DNA of 34,122 nucleotides from Chlamydiota bacterium (GCA_903970425.1 CAJCIR010000039.1:1-34122), one strand, 5' to 3'; shown: positions 8,239 through 16,454, counted from the first letter of the stretch. Notes: generated by a model not told the origin, from the sequence alone. A program made the numbers and translations.

Positions 8239-9315
8239 TTAACGAATGACTCCTCCGGTACGGGTCAATAAAACACTGACAACAACAACACTTACTAAGA
8301 ATATGTCGAGGAAGGCGTGGTTTATTACGAACTCTTCGCCTCTAACCACGACCTTTTGCCACTTTCTGGCGTGCCTTAGGACTATCAGACAGACTCCTAT
8401 GCTGGCAATGCTTGATACTGCGAACAAGCTCCACGTAGCATTACCAGAAGTTACTAACTGTATCCTGGAAACATCTCTGCTAGGAGGCTCTGGGATACTA
8501 GCAATCTTTATGGACTCGCTAGGGGTAACGGGCTTACTGACTGCTACCACTGATTGAGTAGGGGTGGACGTTGGAGTGCTTGTAGGTGCCGGCGTCGCGG
8601 TTGTAGTGGGCGCAAGCGACGCAGTCGGAGATGTTACTGGGGTTGTGCTTGCCGACGGCGTTGTAGTAGTTGGCTTAGGTGTAGTGGTAGCGGGGGCTGC
8701 AACCGGTGCTGGGGCAGCTGCGGGCTCAGCATACTCAGCAACGACCACTGTTTCGGGACCAGTTCCCACAAAATTAGTTGAGTTGGCGAATCCAAAACCG
8801 ACATCAGTGTAGGATGTGTCTAAGATATTGGCACGATGATCAGGGCTGTTCATCCACCCCGTAACAGTATCGGCGCTGTCGTCGAACCCATAAGCCAGAT
8901 TTTCACCAGCAGCTTGGTAATCGTATCCGGAGTTAGTTATGAATGTCCATGGTTCAACACCTTGAGGATTAACATGGGCCCAATAATTCTGAGTTACCAT
9001 GTCATTTGCCTTCGCTTGGGCCGCATTATCCAGATCAGTATTCAAATTTAGATCGGGTAGACCATTGGCCTCACGCTGGGCGTTGGTATCATTTAATAAT
9101 TCAGTAATACTTACATCTGTAGCAAGCCCCAGTACACCATTATGATTGGGACTACCCCAAAGCTGATTAACCAGTAGTCCTATCCCAATTATTCCGAGCA
9201 TCGGCAAATAAGGCCAATAGGTTTTCATAAAGTGGGATGTCCTTTTTTGATGTAGACCTTGGCGCTTCTTGTGCTGTAGAGTGCTGGTTTTTTTGTGTTT
9301 GGAGGCAGTAGCCAT
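8239..9315 (-). CDS. CAP/SCP-domain surface protein with Pro/Thr-rich stalk and C-terminal membrane segments
   Basis: A 358-residue envelope protein. Basic N-terminus, then a membrane or signal helix (about 33-49, PMLGIIGIGLLVNQLW), then a bacterial CAP (SCP/PR-1) domain at about 67-200. Its cavity residues are present: YWAHVNPQG, AGENLAYG and SPDHRANIL. A long Ala/Pro/Thr/Ser stalk (about 203-275) follows, then two more hydrophobic helices near the C-terminus (SLFAVSSIASIGVCLIVL and FLVSVVVVSVLLT). This places the CAP domain outside, tethered at both ends. ATG 9315 (MATASKHKK) is preferred because a TGGTATAAT extended -10 lies ten bases upstream; the open frame back to 9396 runs through the neighbouring methyltransferase gene. 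Its substrate is unknown. Confidence 0.88.
   Translation of the reverse strand: MATASKHKKTSTLQHKKRQGLHQKRTSHFMKTYWPYLPMLGIIGIGLLVNQLWGSPNHNGVLGLATDVSITELLNDTNAQREANGLPDLNLNTDLDNAAQAKANDMVTQNYWAHVNPQGVEPWTFITNSGYDYQAAGENLAYGFDDSADTVTGWMNSPDHRANILDTSYTDVGFGFANSTNFVGTGPETVVVAEYAEPAAAPAPVAAPATTTPKPTTTTPSASTTPVTSPTASLAPTTTATPAPTSTPTSTPTQSVVAVSKPVTPSESIKIASIPEPPSRDVSRIQLVTSGNATWSLFAVSSIASIGVCLIVLRHARKWQKVVVRGEEFVINHAFLDIFLVSVVVVSVLLTRTGGVIR
8554..8720 (-). repeat. Low-complexity Thr/Pro/Ala-rich coding stretch
   Basis: This stretch encodes the CAP protein stalk, with imperfect short repeats such as TTTPKPTTTTP, TTTATPAPTSTPTSTPT and APAPVAAPA. Plus-strand open frames here (8554-8812) come from the skewed composition and are not genes. 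Such repeats often vary in copy number between strains. Confidence 0.7.
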
Positions 9316-9325
9316 ACCGGTTAAG

Positions 9326-9334
9326 ATTATACCA
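9326..9334 (-). promoter_or_regulatory. Extended -10 promoter of the CAP-protein gene
   Basis: On the minus strand this reads TGGTATAAT, a perfect extended -10 (TGn plus TATAAT), followed by ten bases (cttaaccggt) and then ATG 9315. It lies just past the end of the SpoU methyltransferase gene, so the CAP gene can be transcribed on its own with almost no leader. Confidence 0.65.
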
Positions 9335-9337
9335 TAT

Positions 9338-9844
9338 CTAATCTGTAGAGCTGAAAAATCGACAGTGGTACAGGGCCATAGCTGTTGCAACAGCAACGTT
9401 GAAAGATTCTTTCTTGCCTAGCATCGGAATCTCGATTGCTATATCAGATTCGTCAATAACCTCTCTGGCTACGCCCTCGACTTCATTACCCGCAATCAGG
9501 GCAAGTTTATCCGGCGGGGTAAATTCGCCTAGTAGCGTCGCTTTTTGATCCTGTTCGAGAGTAGCGACCATATAGCCATCTTCTTTAAGTTTTTTGATGA
9601 GGGCATTTATGTCAGTCTCGTGTTTCCAGTTGACACTCTGTGATGCTCCTAAGGACGTTTTATCAATCTGAAGAGTCTGTTTTCTGCTTATATGAGGCAG
9701 GCGAGTATCATTTTTCTCCTTTGGGTAGGGAGTATAACCTGTCATATAGACTTTGCTCACGGCAAGCCCATCGGCAGTCCTAAGCAGTGCCCCAACATTG
9801 TAGGCACTTCTGATGTTGTCTAAAATTAGTACTAATTCACGCAT
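9338..9844 (-). CDS. SpoU-family RNA 2'-O-ribose methyltransferase (TrmH/TrmL-like)
   Basis: A 168-residue SPOUT-fold enzyme that transfers methyl from SAM to a ribose 2'-OH on tRNA or rRNA. All three SpoU motifs are visible: motif 1 LDNIRSAYNVGALLRTADG (residues 8-26), motif 2 LALIAGNEVEGV (about 115-126), and motif 3 IEIPMLGKKESFNVAVATA (about 137-155), which forms the trefoil knot. It lacks the N-terminal substrate-binding domain of the larger TrmH/RlmB proteins, so the RNA target cannot be assigned. The gene shares a 64-bp divergent promoter region with the pilB-like gene; TATAGT or TAGTAT boxes lie 11-13 nt before the ATG. Confidence 0.9.
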   Translation of the reverse strand: MRELVLILDNIRSAYNVGALLRTADGLAVSKVYMTGYTPYPKEKNDTRLPHISRKQTLQIDKTSLGASQSVNWKHETDINALIKKLKEDGYMVATLEQDQKATLLGEFTPPDKLALIAGNEVEGVAREVIDESDIAIEIPMLGKKESFNVAVATAMALYHCRFFSSTD

Positions 9845-9895
9845 TGCTCTAAAAAATACTATAACGAATGCCTAAGCCAAGCCAAAGTGCTCATG

Positions 9896-9901
9896 TATAA
9901 T
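9896..9901 (+). promoter_or_regulatory. -10 box of the pilB-like gene, predicted leaderless
   Basis: Perfect TATAAT, followed by exactly seven bases (gtagacc) and then ATG 9909. Transcription should begin at or within a base of the start codon. No Shine-Dalgarno sequence is present. Confidence 0.7.
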
Positions 9902-9908
9902 GTAGACC

Positions 9909-11510
9909 ATGAGTCAAGACGCCCGCCTCGACGAAGAACAGTCAACTCGCCGTAGAGCGGGACTAATTGGTCTTCCATATTCCGACACTTCTAAGTTGCC
10001 TAATACGCAATTGTTCAAAGACCTGCTAAGTCCTTCAGAATTGGAGTCCTTTAGAGTTGTGCCAATGGTTGTCGACCGCAGCAATATATTATTTGGCATT
10101 ACTACTTCTACGCCTCAGACTGTAATGCAGTCTTTAAGGCAGCGTTTCAACGACCAGCGAGTGGCCTATACCATTATTTCGGACACTGGCTTCAAAGATT
10201 ACATGAAGCTCTACAATCCGCCGAAAAAGATAACCTATCAAGACGTATCTTTTAACTCTGCCGGCTTGGCTGAATTGGTAAAGACTATTTCTGCGACACT
10301 GGATCAAGTTAGGGCTGATGACATTCTCGCTTATCTTGTAAAGCAGGCATATCAGCTAAAGGCCTCTGACATCCACCTAGAGAATCAAGAGAACGGTGTT
10401 CGTATTCGTTTCCGTGTCGATGGAGTCCTTCACCCGATTGCCAATCTATCAAAAGAAAAGTATCACCAACTCATGAGCTCAATTGCCATTGCCGCCAACG
10501 TCAGCACGTCTGACGAAAATCCTCAGAGCGGGCACATTAACACTACTTACAAAATGGCTACTGGAGACAATGTGACCGTTAACTTGCGTGTTGAAACTGT
10601 CCCCACGGCTTATGGGCAAGATGCCGTGATGAGATTGTTCAACTTAAGAATGGAACTGTTGGACCTCAATAAGCTTGGGTTGTCAGAGAGCGAACGCCAT
10701 GTGGTTGACGATATTATTAATCACCCGACGGGGATGGTTTTAGTGGTAGGCCCTACTGGATCTGGTAAAACCACAACCCTATATTCTTTAATAAATACTC
10801 TCAATACCGATGAACGCAAGATTTTAACCCTAGAAGACCCAATCGAATACTACCTAAATGGAGTTGTTCAGATTCCGGTCAGTGGCGACAAAAGTGCCAA
10901 GAGTTTTGGCGATATGCTACGAGCAACGCTGCGTTTAGACCCAGACGTCTTAATGGTTGGAGAGATTCGCGACCAAGACACGGCCAAAACTGCGCTTCAA
11001 GCTGCACTTACTGGCCACTTAGTTCTAAGCACTTTTCACGCCTCGTCGGCCTCAGCAGCCCTTACTCGAATGATAGACCTTGTTGGGATTAACCCGCTAT
11101 TTGCCTCCGCTATTCGTCTAATTATGGCCCAACGTTTGATACGACGGCTTGATGATAAAAGCAAACAACCATATCAGCCGACCGATGCTATGAAGGTTTC
11201 TCTCCAGCAGGTACTTGATTCTATGCCACCGCATGTCCCACGACCCGATATAAGTAATTTAACTTTATATAAACCAGCCCCTTCGTCAGACAATCCCTTT
11301 GGCTACACAGGCCAAATTGCAATTCGAGAACAACTCCGTATGACTCCCGGGGTTCAGGAAATATTGAAGACACCGACTTCTGAAATTACGACCGATACAC
11401 TGCAGTTAAAGGCCATAGCCGACGGGATGTTAACTATGCTTCAAGACGGAATTTTAAAAGTCATAGCAGGCGTCACCACCATCGAAGAGATTTATCGAGT
11501 AGTTGATTAG
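9909..11510 (+). CDS. pilB: PilB/GspE-type secretion and pilus-assembly ATPase
   Basis: A 533-residue hexameric ATPase that would power type IV pilus extension or type II-like secretion from the cytoplasmic face. The N-terminal MshEN-like region (about 15-120) is followed by a linker domain (about 130-255, KASDIHLENQENGVRIRFRVDG). The catalytic domain has Walker A GPTGSGKTTT (about 281-290), the Asp/His boxes LTLEDPIEYYL and TGHLVLSTFHASS, and Walker B DPDVLMVGEIRD (about 343). The tetracysteine zinc motif usual in PilB/GspE is absent and the whole protein contains no cysteine. No pilin or pilC lies nearby, so the pilus locus must be elsewhere. Its stop overlaps that of the convergent malic enzyme gene by four bases. 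Confidence 0.93.
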   Translation: MSQDARLDEEQSTRRRAGLIGLPYSDTSKLPNTQLFKDLLSPSELESFRVVPMVVDRSNILFGITTSTPQTVMQSLRQRFNDQRVAYTIISDTGFKDYMKLYNPPKKITYQDVSFNSAGLAELVKTISATLDQVRADDILAYLVKQAYQLKASDIHLENQENGVRIRFRVDGVLHPIANLSKEKYHQLMSSIAIAANVSTSDENPQSGHINTTYKMATGDNVTVNLRVETVPTAYGQDAVMRLFNLRMELLDLNKLGLSESERHVVDDIINHPTGMVLVVGPTGSGKTTTLYSLINTLNTDERKILTLEDPIEYYLNGVVQIPVSGDKSAKSFGDMLRATLRLDPDVLMVGEIRDQDTAKTALQAALTGHLVLSTFHASSASAALTRMIDLVGINPLFASAIRLIMAQRLIRRLDDKSKQPYQPTDAMKVSLQQVLDSMPPHVPRPDISNLTLYKPAPSSDNPFGYTGQIAIREQLRMTPGVQEILKTPTSEITTDTLQLKAIADGMLTMLQDGILKVIAGVTTIEEIYRVVD

Positions 11511-12640
11511 ACAATTACTTTCGCTATAGCCGGGACTAGTCGTTCGTCAAAGACACTTGGAATAATATTATCTTCGCTTGGAGTCTCAACGAGCCCCGCT
11601 ATTACCTTAGCCGCCGCCAGTTTGTGCTCATCGGTAATCTGGCCCACACGGTTATCTAATGCTCCTCGGAATACTCCAGGGAATGCTAAAGCATTATTAA
11701 TCTGATTGGGAAAATCACTACGGCCAGTGGCGATTATTTTTGCACCTGCTGCTTTGGCGACATCTGGCATTATTTCCGGAGCGGGATTAGCCATGGCAAA
11801 AATTATTGGATCTTTGGCCATGGATTTGACCATCTCAGGCGTTAATAGGTTAGCTTTGGATACACCAATAAATACGTCAGCACCCATCATGGCGTCTTCC
11901 AGCGATCCTTCTACAGCATTCTTGTTAGTGTATGCCAGTAGGGATTTCTTTTCGTCGTTTAAGTCTGTTCGGCCGGGGGCAATTATTCCTTTGGAATCGA
12001 CAGCCAAAATTTCTGGTTGAGCATACTTGTTAATTAGCTTAATCACGGCTGTACCTGCTGCGCCAGCGCCGACAACCACTATGCGACAATCTTTAAGATC
12101 TCTCCCAGTTAGCTTCATAGAATTTATTAAACCCGCTAAAACAATAATTGCCGTACCGTGTTGGTCGTCGTGCATGACTGGTATGGCTAATTCAGCTTTT
12201 AGACGATCTTCAACTTCAAAACAAATTGGAGCGGCAATGTCTTCGAGGTTTATACCACCGAAACTGGGTGCCATTGCTTTAACTGCGGCCACGATCTCGT
12301 CAGCTGAATGGACGGATAGAACTATCGGCACAGCGTCGATGTTTGCAAAGCTTTTAAAAATCATAGCTTTACCTTCCATAACCGGCAACGCACCATATGG
12401 CCCGATATTTCCCAGACCCAAAACAGCCGACCCATCACTAACAACAGCGATATTATTATTGAGCCAAGTATAATCACGGGCTTCATTTTCGTGCTCTGCC
12501 ACATAGCTACTGACTGCGGCTACTCCCGGAGTATAGTAGATACTTAATTTTTCCCGACTATCAAGTTGGTCCTTAACAATCATGGATAATTTACCCTTTA
12601 GTTTTTTACTGCGTTTAAGCGCTTCCTGGCCATAATCCAT
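11507..12640 (-). CDS. Malic enzyme, NAD(P)-dependent, short bacterial form
   Basis: Oxidatively decarboxylates malate to pyruvate, reducing NAD(P). With the start at ATG 12640 it is 377 residues, typical of the short bacterial type. The N-terminus MDYGQEALKRSKKLKGKL leads into YYTPGVAAVSS. The metal and substrate region is NLEDIAAPICFEVEDRL and MHDDQHGTAI; the Rossmann motif is VVVGAGAAGTAVIK, and MANPAPEI follows. The frame stays open to 12703, but the added residues do not resemble the family, and a TACAAT box six bases before 12640 with TTGGCG 18 bases further up supports the shorter form. Cofactor preference cannot be decided. No other central-carbon gene is nearby. Confidence 0.93.
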   Translation of the reverse strand: MDYGQEALKRSKKLKGKLSMIVKDQLDSREKLSIYYTPGVAAVSSYVAEHENEARDYTWLNNNIAVVSDGSAVLGLGNIGPYGALPVMEGKAMIFKSFANIDAVPIVLSVHSADEIVAAVKAMAPSFGGINLEDIAAPICFEVEDRLKAELAIPVMHDDQHGTAIIVLAGLINSMKLTGRDLKDCRIVVVGAGAAGTAVIKLINKYAQPEILAVDSKGIIAPGRTDLNDEKKSLLAYTNKNAVEGSLEDAMMGADVFIGVSKANLLTPEMVKSMAKDPIIFAMANPAPEIMPDVAKAAGAKIIATGRSDFPNQINNALAFPGVFRGALDNRVGQITDEHKLAAAKVIAGLVETPSEDNIIPSVFDERLVPAIAKVIV

Positions 12641-12646
12641 CAACCA

Positions 12647-12676
12647 ATTGTAACGCGTTAAACCAATAGTCGCCAA
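12647..12676 (-). promoter_or_regulatory. Malic enzyme promoter, predicted leaderless
   Basis: On the minus strand: TTGGCG (12676-12671), an 18-base spacer, then TACAAT (12652-12647), then six bases and ATG 12640. No Shine-Dalgarno sequence is present. A TATACT box further upstream on the same strand could drive the longer reading frame instead. Confidence 0.55.
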
Positions 12677-12693
12677 AGTATAGGTGTTGTATG

Positions 12694-12721
12694 CTTGCAT
12701 CAAGCGTCTTAATAGTATAAA
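12694..12721 (+). promoter_or_regulatory. rplS promoter
   Basis: CTTGCA (12694-12699), a 16-base spacer, then TATAAA (12716-12721), with 11 bases to ATG 12733 and no Shine-Dalgarno sequence. The transcript should have zero to a few leader bases. There is no room for a classical L19 leader structure. Confidence 0.6.
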
Positions 12722-12732
12722 ATGTTCGGATT

Positions 12733-13200
12733 ATGCCATCTGTTATTGATAAGATAAATCAGGAATATTTCAAACCCGCCGTCGTTGACGTTAAGAGTGG
12801 CGACACGGTTAAAGTTCACCAGAAAATTCGTGAAGGTAATAAGGAACGTATCCAGATCTTTCAAGGATTGGTAATTCATACCCATCGCAAGGGAAGTCAC
12901 ACTAGCCGAATTACTGTTCGACGTATTGCCAGCGGTGTAGGAGTGGAAAAAAGCTTTCTACTACATAGCCCAACAGTTCTTAAGATCGAAGTCACCAAAC
13001 GAAGTAAGGTCCGCCGTAACTATCTTACTTACATGCGTGAGCGAACCGGCAAGGCTGCTCGTCTAACTGGCGTTGTTTTCGACGCTGCTGCTGTTAACAC
13101 TATCCATGACGAAGCAGCTCAGGAAGAAGAAGAAAAGATCCACGATAAAGCTGTTGAACAACACGACAGTGAACCAGCTAAAGAGAAAAAAGAAAAATAA
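12733..13200 (+). CDS. rplS: 50S ribosomal protein L19 with C-terminal charged extension
   Basis: L19 sits at the 30S-50S interface of the ribosome. Residues 1-115 are a standard L19: PAVVDVKSGDTVKVHQKI, ERIQIFQGLVI, the signature SHTSRITVRRIASGVGVEKSF and KIEVTKRSKVRRNYLTYMRERTGKAARL. About 35-40 extra residues follow, highly charged and low in complexity (EEEEKIHDKAVEQ ... EPAKEKKEK), so the protein is 155 residues against a usual 115-120. It is normally grouped with rpsP, rimM and trmD; here it stands beside rnhB, a common L19 neighbour. The start lies 11 bases from a -10 box and lacks a Shine-Dalgarno sequence. Confidence 0.97.
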   Translation: MPSVIDKINQEYFKPAVVDVKSGDTVKVHQKIREGNKERIQIFQGLVIHTHRKGSHTSRITVRRIASGVGVEKSFLLHSPTVLKIEVTKRSKVRRNYLTYMRERTGKAARLTGVVFDAAAVNTIHDEAAQEEEEKIHDKAVEQHDSEPAKEKKEK

Positions 13201-13239
13201 ACTCCTCTAACTATCAATCTTTGTTAGTATGAGTTTGTG

Positions 13240-13812
13240 ATGGCAAGAATAGTGGGCGTTGATGAAGTTGGTCGTGGTTCTTGGGCTGGACCATTAGTAG
13301 CTGGTGCGGTGCTGTTAAATAAATCAATTGATGGACTAGCCGATTCCAAAACACTTAGCAGAAAGAAGCGAGAAAAACTTAGTGACATTATCTTTAAAAA
13401 TGGAGAAGTCGGTCTCGGTTGGGTAGAACCCGCTGAAATAGATGAGATTGGTCTAGCCGCAGCAGTTGGCTTGGCTATGAAAAGAGCGCTGAGCGCGATT
13501 GTTGTACCTTTTGATAAAATTATCATCGATGGCAATATCAATTACTTAATTGAAGATGAACGCAGCGAATCATTAGTTCGAGCCGACAGTTTGGTTGCTG
13601 AGGTAAGTGCAGCAAGTATTGTTGCGAAAGTTGCCCGAGATAAATTTATGTATGATCAGTCTCTAAAGTATCCGTTCTACGGCTTCGAAAAACATGTTGG
13701 CTACGGCACAAAGCTGCACTCTGATAGTTTAAAACTTCACGGACCTTGTGCTTTGCATCGTCTCAGTTATAAGCCTGTGCAGCATTTTTCCATAGCTAGG
13801 CGTTCTGTTTAA
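13240..13812 (+). CDS. rnhB: Ribonuclease HII
   Basis: Cleaves the RNA strand of RNA-DNA hybrids and removes single ribonucleotides from DNA. With ATG 13240 it is 190 residues, normal for RNase HII. The active-site block VGVDEVGRGSWAGPLVAGA is at the N-terminus (DExGRG type). DGNINYLI, VRADSLVAEVSAASIVAKVARDK and the C-terminal YPFYGFEKHVGYGTKLH segment complete the family pattern. GTG 13237 is an alternative start one codon earlier. A TAGTAT box ends nine bases before the ATG, so it may be transcribed separately from rplS as a leaderless mRNA. Its last 17 bases overlap the convergent aminopeptidase gene. Confidence 0.96.
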   Translation: MARIVGVDEVGRGSWAGPLVAGAVLLNKSIDGLADSKTLSRKKREKLSDIIFKNGEVGLGWVEPAEIDEIGLAAAVGLAMKRALSAIVVPFDKIIIDGNINYLIEDERSESLVRADSLVAEVSAASIVAKVARDKFMYDQSLKYPFYGFEKHVGYGTKLHSDSLKLHGPCALHRLSYKPVQHFSIARRSV

Positions 13813-16366
13813 ACCAGTCTACTAGTCCTGCTTCATCTCTATCTCGCCAGGCTACCCGGGCATCAACATCGGCTATACCAAGATTAATGTTCTTTTCTAA
13901 AATCTTAATTTTCTTCTTGGGTATAAAGAATTTTTTGTAACGTTCGGCCCATTCTTTAGTTGTAACGACTCCGGCACAATATGTTGGTAAATAGTCGAAC
14001 GACTTGCCGCTGGAGAGCGTGGCTTCCATCCATGACCATTCCTTATTGAGAAATTCCCAGGCAACCATTCTGGTGTGATAATTGCGCAGAAACATTACAA
14101 TCCAACGCATTACATCTTGCTGTCTAACAAAACCATTTTCACCCAAGGCTTTGGAAACTATGTGTCTAGCTACTTCAGGACTTTTAGTTGATGCTAGGGC
14201 CCCCGAAATATCTGCCTGTAAGTCAGGACCCGACGATTCATATTCTTTCAATAAACGATCTACTACCGCTTTGTCACCATGACGCATAGCTATTGATAAA
14301 ATAGTACCCCTTGTTTCGGCTGGTAGGTCATCGAGTGCTTTTACGGAAACGTATCTATGTAATCCTTCTTCGATGACTGCCTTATCTTCGCCGCTTGCCA
14401 TGACAGCGAGCATAGTGTGTCTAAGCTGTTTAGTGTTAGGATCATCATTCTCAGAATCATCCCATCCCAACTTGTTATAAAGTTCAAAAGCTATCTTAAT
14501 CTTGAATTTCTTAATCAGTTCCTCGGTTGCTTTATCACCCTCAGTCAGCTGAGAAGCTGCCCCGACAATTCGGAGTACCATACCCCACACACTATCTCTG
14601 GGCTCATGATTACATTTGCTAATGACATCCAGAGCATCGCTCAGCGGTGCATCGCCGTGTCTAGCGAGCATGTACATATCGTTAAGTAGGTTAATCCTAG
14701 CTTCTGTTGGTAATGAAGTAGTTTGAATTTGTTTAGCTATATATTCGCGCTGTTCGGGGTTAACGTAGTGAGTTATGAACTGGCCGCTAGCGAATTGGTT
14801 GAGTAATACTGGCTTCTTGCTGCCACTAGTGATTTCCACCGATTTGGTATCTAGAATAGCTGGTTCAATTTTTTGGTCGGCTAGTAGCGGAATTGGCCAA
14901 ATGGTTTTATCTGAAGGGGCGTCGAGCAGAAATCGTTCCTGTGTTAGCTTTATGTTCTCAGCCTCTTGGTCAACATGAATGACCGGCATGCCGGGTTGGG
15001 TTAGCCATGGGAGCATTAGTGATTGAAGATCTTTTCCGCTAGCTTCTGATAAGGCTTTCCATAGGTCTTCCCTCGTAGCGTTGCCGAAGGCGTGAGCTTT
15101 GAAGTACTTATGTAGGCCTTTTACGAAATCCTCATCACCTATATATTCTCGTAGCATTTTAAGGAGGCGGGCCCCTTTTGCATACAAAATGGCGGGATCA
15201 AATAAGGTTTCTATAAGATCGGGATCTACAACCTTCGTTCCACCGACCGATTGGATGTCACTGTAAATGTCGCGACTAGTAATCAAGGGAATATCTCCAA
15301 TAGTGTAGTGTTCCCATTGCTGCCATTCAGGGTGCAATACTGACGGGCCCAAGTGTTCCATTAGTCCGGCGAAACTCTCGTTCAACCAAAGATCATCCCA
15401 CCACTTCATAGTGACTAAATTCCCAAACCATTGATGAGAGAGTTCGTGAGAAATTACTAGGCTTATAAGTTGCTCACTACTAATAGAACGGTTCTTGGGA
15501 TCAGCCAGAAGTAGTACTTCCCGAAAAGTAATGAGCCCCCAGTTTTCCATTGCCCCAGCATCAAAATCAGGAAGGGCTACTTGATCTAATTTAGCCAGAG
15601 GGTAGTCAATACCAAAATATCCTTCTAGAAAGTCCAAAATATTGGCCGCTTCGCTTGTGGCGTAGATCAAATCTTCTTTAGGTTGAGCAATTGTTGACCA
15701 GGTCCGAACAATAATACCTTTCTTAGTCTTAGCTTCTTCAAAATGCATTTCACCAAATACAAAAGCTAGCAAGTATGTAGACATTCTTGGAGTAGGTTCA
15801 AAAGTTGTGGTCTGTAGTTGACCCTTAATTGTCTTACTCTTCATTGGAGTATTAGATATCACCGACTCATCTTTGGGAGTGTTTAGACTGAGTTCAAAAA
15901 CTGCTTTTGCTTCTGGTTCGTCGATACAGGGAAATGCCTTCCGGGCATGATGACTTTCGAACTGCGTAGCGATTAGCATTTTTTCCTCACCGTCAACCTT
16001 AAAGAAACATGGATATATTCCGTCCATTTGCCTGGTGATCTTACCGCTAAATTCTAGCTTGACACTGTAACGACCAGGATAAAGTATCTTCTCGGTGTGC
16101 AGACGCACTTCGTTGTATGACTGATGGGTATTTACTCTGCTCAGAAGAATCTCTTCGTCACCTTTTTTGTCATGCTTAATAATTTCAGCTGTGATAATTT
16201 TGAGTCCGTTTTGATGAAAAGTTAGTCTCTTGGCTGGCCGACCCACTTTATTGCCATCAATGGTTACATGACCGCTGAAAGTCATCTTTTCTCGGTCTAC
16301 ACTTAGATTAAGTTCATAGTGTTCGGGCTTAAACTGCTCGAACAATCTTCGCACCTCTTTTGTCAT
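13796..16366 (-). CDS. M1-family zinc metalloaminopeptidase
   Basis: An 856-residue aminopeptidase that removes N-terminal residues from peptides. The N-terminal beta domain (about 1-195) leads to the exopeptidase motif GAMENWG (about 271-277), the zinc site HELSHQWFGNLVTMKWWDDLWLNE (HExxH-18-E, about 309-332), and the catalytic-Tyr region FDPAILYAKGARLL. A helical ERAP1-like C-terminal domain (about 540-856) follows, as in eukaryotic-type puromycin-sensitive aminopeptidases rather than E. coli PepN. No signal peptide is visible, so it is probably cytoplasmic and recycles peptides taken up by the cell. It is divergent from nusA; a TAAGAT box lies seven bases before the ATG. Confidence 0.96.
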   Translation of the reverse strand: MTKEVRRLFEQFKPEHYELNLSVDREKMTFSGHVTIDGNKVGRPAKRLTFHQNGLKIITAEIIKHDKKGDEEILLSRVNTHQSYNEVRLHTEKILYPGRYSVKLEFSGKITRQMDGIYPCFFKVDGEEKMLIATQFESHHARKAFPCIDEPEAKAVFELSLNTPKDESVISNTPMKSKTIKGQLQTTTFEPTPRMSTYLLAFVFGEMHFEEAKTKKGIIVRTWSTIAQPKEDLIYATSEAANILDFLEGYFGIDYPLAKLDQVALPDFDAGAMENWGLITFREVLLLADPKNRSISSEQLISLVISHELSHQWFGNLVTMKWWDDLWLNESFAGLMEHLGPSVLHPEWQQWEHYTIGDIPLITSRDIYSDIQSVGGTKVVDPDLIETLFDPAILYAKGARLLKMLREYIGDEDFVKGLHKYFKAHAFGNATREDLWKALSEASGKDLQSLMLPWLTQPGMPVIHVDQEAENIKLTQERFLLDAPSDKTIWPIPLLADQKIEPAILDTKSVEITSGSKKPVLLNQFASGQFITHYVNPEQREYIAKQIQTTSLPTEARINLLNDMYMLARHGDAPLSDALDVISKCNHEPRDSVWGMVLRIVGAASQLTEGDKATEELIKKFKIKIAFELYNKLGWDDSENDDPNTKQLRHTMLAVMASGEDKAVIEEGLHRYVSVKALDDLPAETRGTILSIAMRHGDKAVVDRLLKEYESSGPDLQADISGALASTKSPEVARHIVSKALGENGFVRQQDVMRWIVMFLRNYHTRMVAWEFLNKEWSWMEATLSSGKSFDYLPTYCAGVVTTKEWAERYKKFFIPKKKIKILEKNINLGIADVDARVAWRDRDEAGLVDWFKQNA

Positions 16367-16390
16367 AGTTTATATCTTAACATGCGTTAC

Positions 16391-16419
16391 TTGTGCTTGG
16401 GCCCTAGCTACGTTATAAT
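16391..16419 (+). promoter_or_regulatory. nusA promoter
   Basis: TTGTGC (16391-16396), a 17-base spacer and a perfect TATAAT (16414-16419). The expected start is about 16426, giving a leader of about 47 nt that begins almost directly with the hairpin at 16430. The divergent M1 aminopeptidase promoter lies within about 40 bases. Confidence 0.65.
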
Positions 16420-16429
16420 AACAACAGTC

Positions 16430-16454
16430 ATCCGGCCAGCAGGTCGGATTTTTT
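16430..16454 (+). terminator. Terminator-like hairpin with U-tract in the nusA leader (putative attenuator)
   Basis: An eight-base-pair stem, ATCCGGCC (16430-16437) and GGTCGGAT (16442-16449) with one G-U pair, closes an AGCA tetraloop and is followed by a T-run (16449-16454). It sits between the nusA promoter and the nusA Shine-Dalgarno AGAAGGGAG (16458-16466). As a terminator it could only act on nusA itself. NusA promotes hairpin-dependent termination, so autoregulation is a natural inference. Confidence 0.6.

Noticed and set aside
8554-8812. Plus-strand ORFs encoding Cys/Arg/Ser-rich or Val/Gly-rich proteins opposite the CAP gene
   Set aside because: They are mirror images of the Thr/Pro/Ala-rich stalk codons; composition is extreme and there is no start context or promoter.
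9316-9396. N-terminal 27-residue extension of the CAP protein
   Set aside because: It would overlap the end of the SpoU gene and start upstream of the extended -10; ATG 9315 gives a normal basic N-terminus.
11706-12473. Two plus-strand ORFs of 104 and 148 residues inside the malic enzyme gene
   Set aside because: The minus-strand frame carries all malic-enzyme motifs, and these are antisense shadows.
12640-12703. Longer malic enzyme start (ATG 12700 or TTG 12703)
   Set aside because: The extra residues do not resemble the family and a promoter with the local leaderless spacing sits directly before ATG 12640. Kept as a possibility because a TATACT box lies upstream of the longer frame.
16430-16454. 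The hairpin at 16430 as a terminator for the M1 aminopeptidase gene
   Set aside because: The aminopeptidase is transcribed leftwards from 16366, away from the hairpin, so it can only affect nusA.
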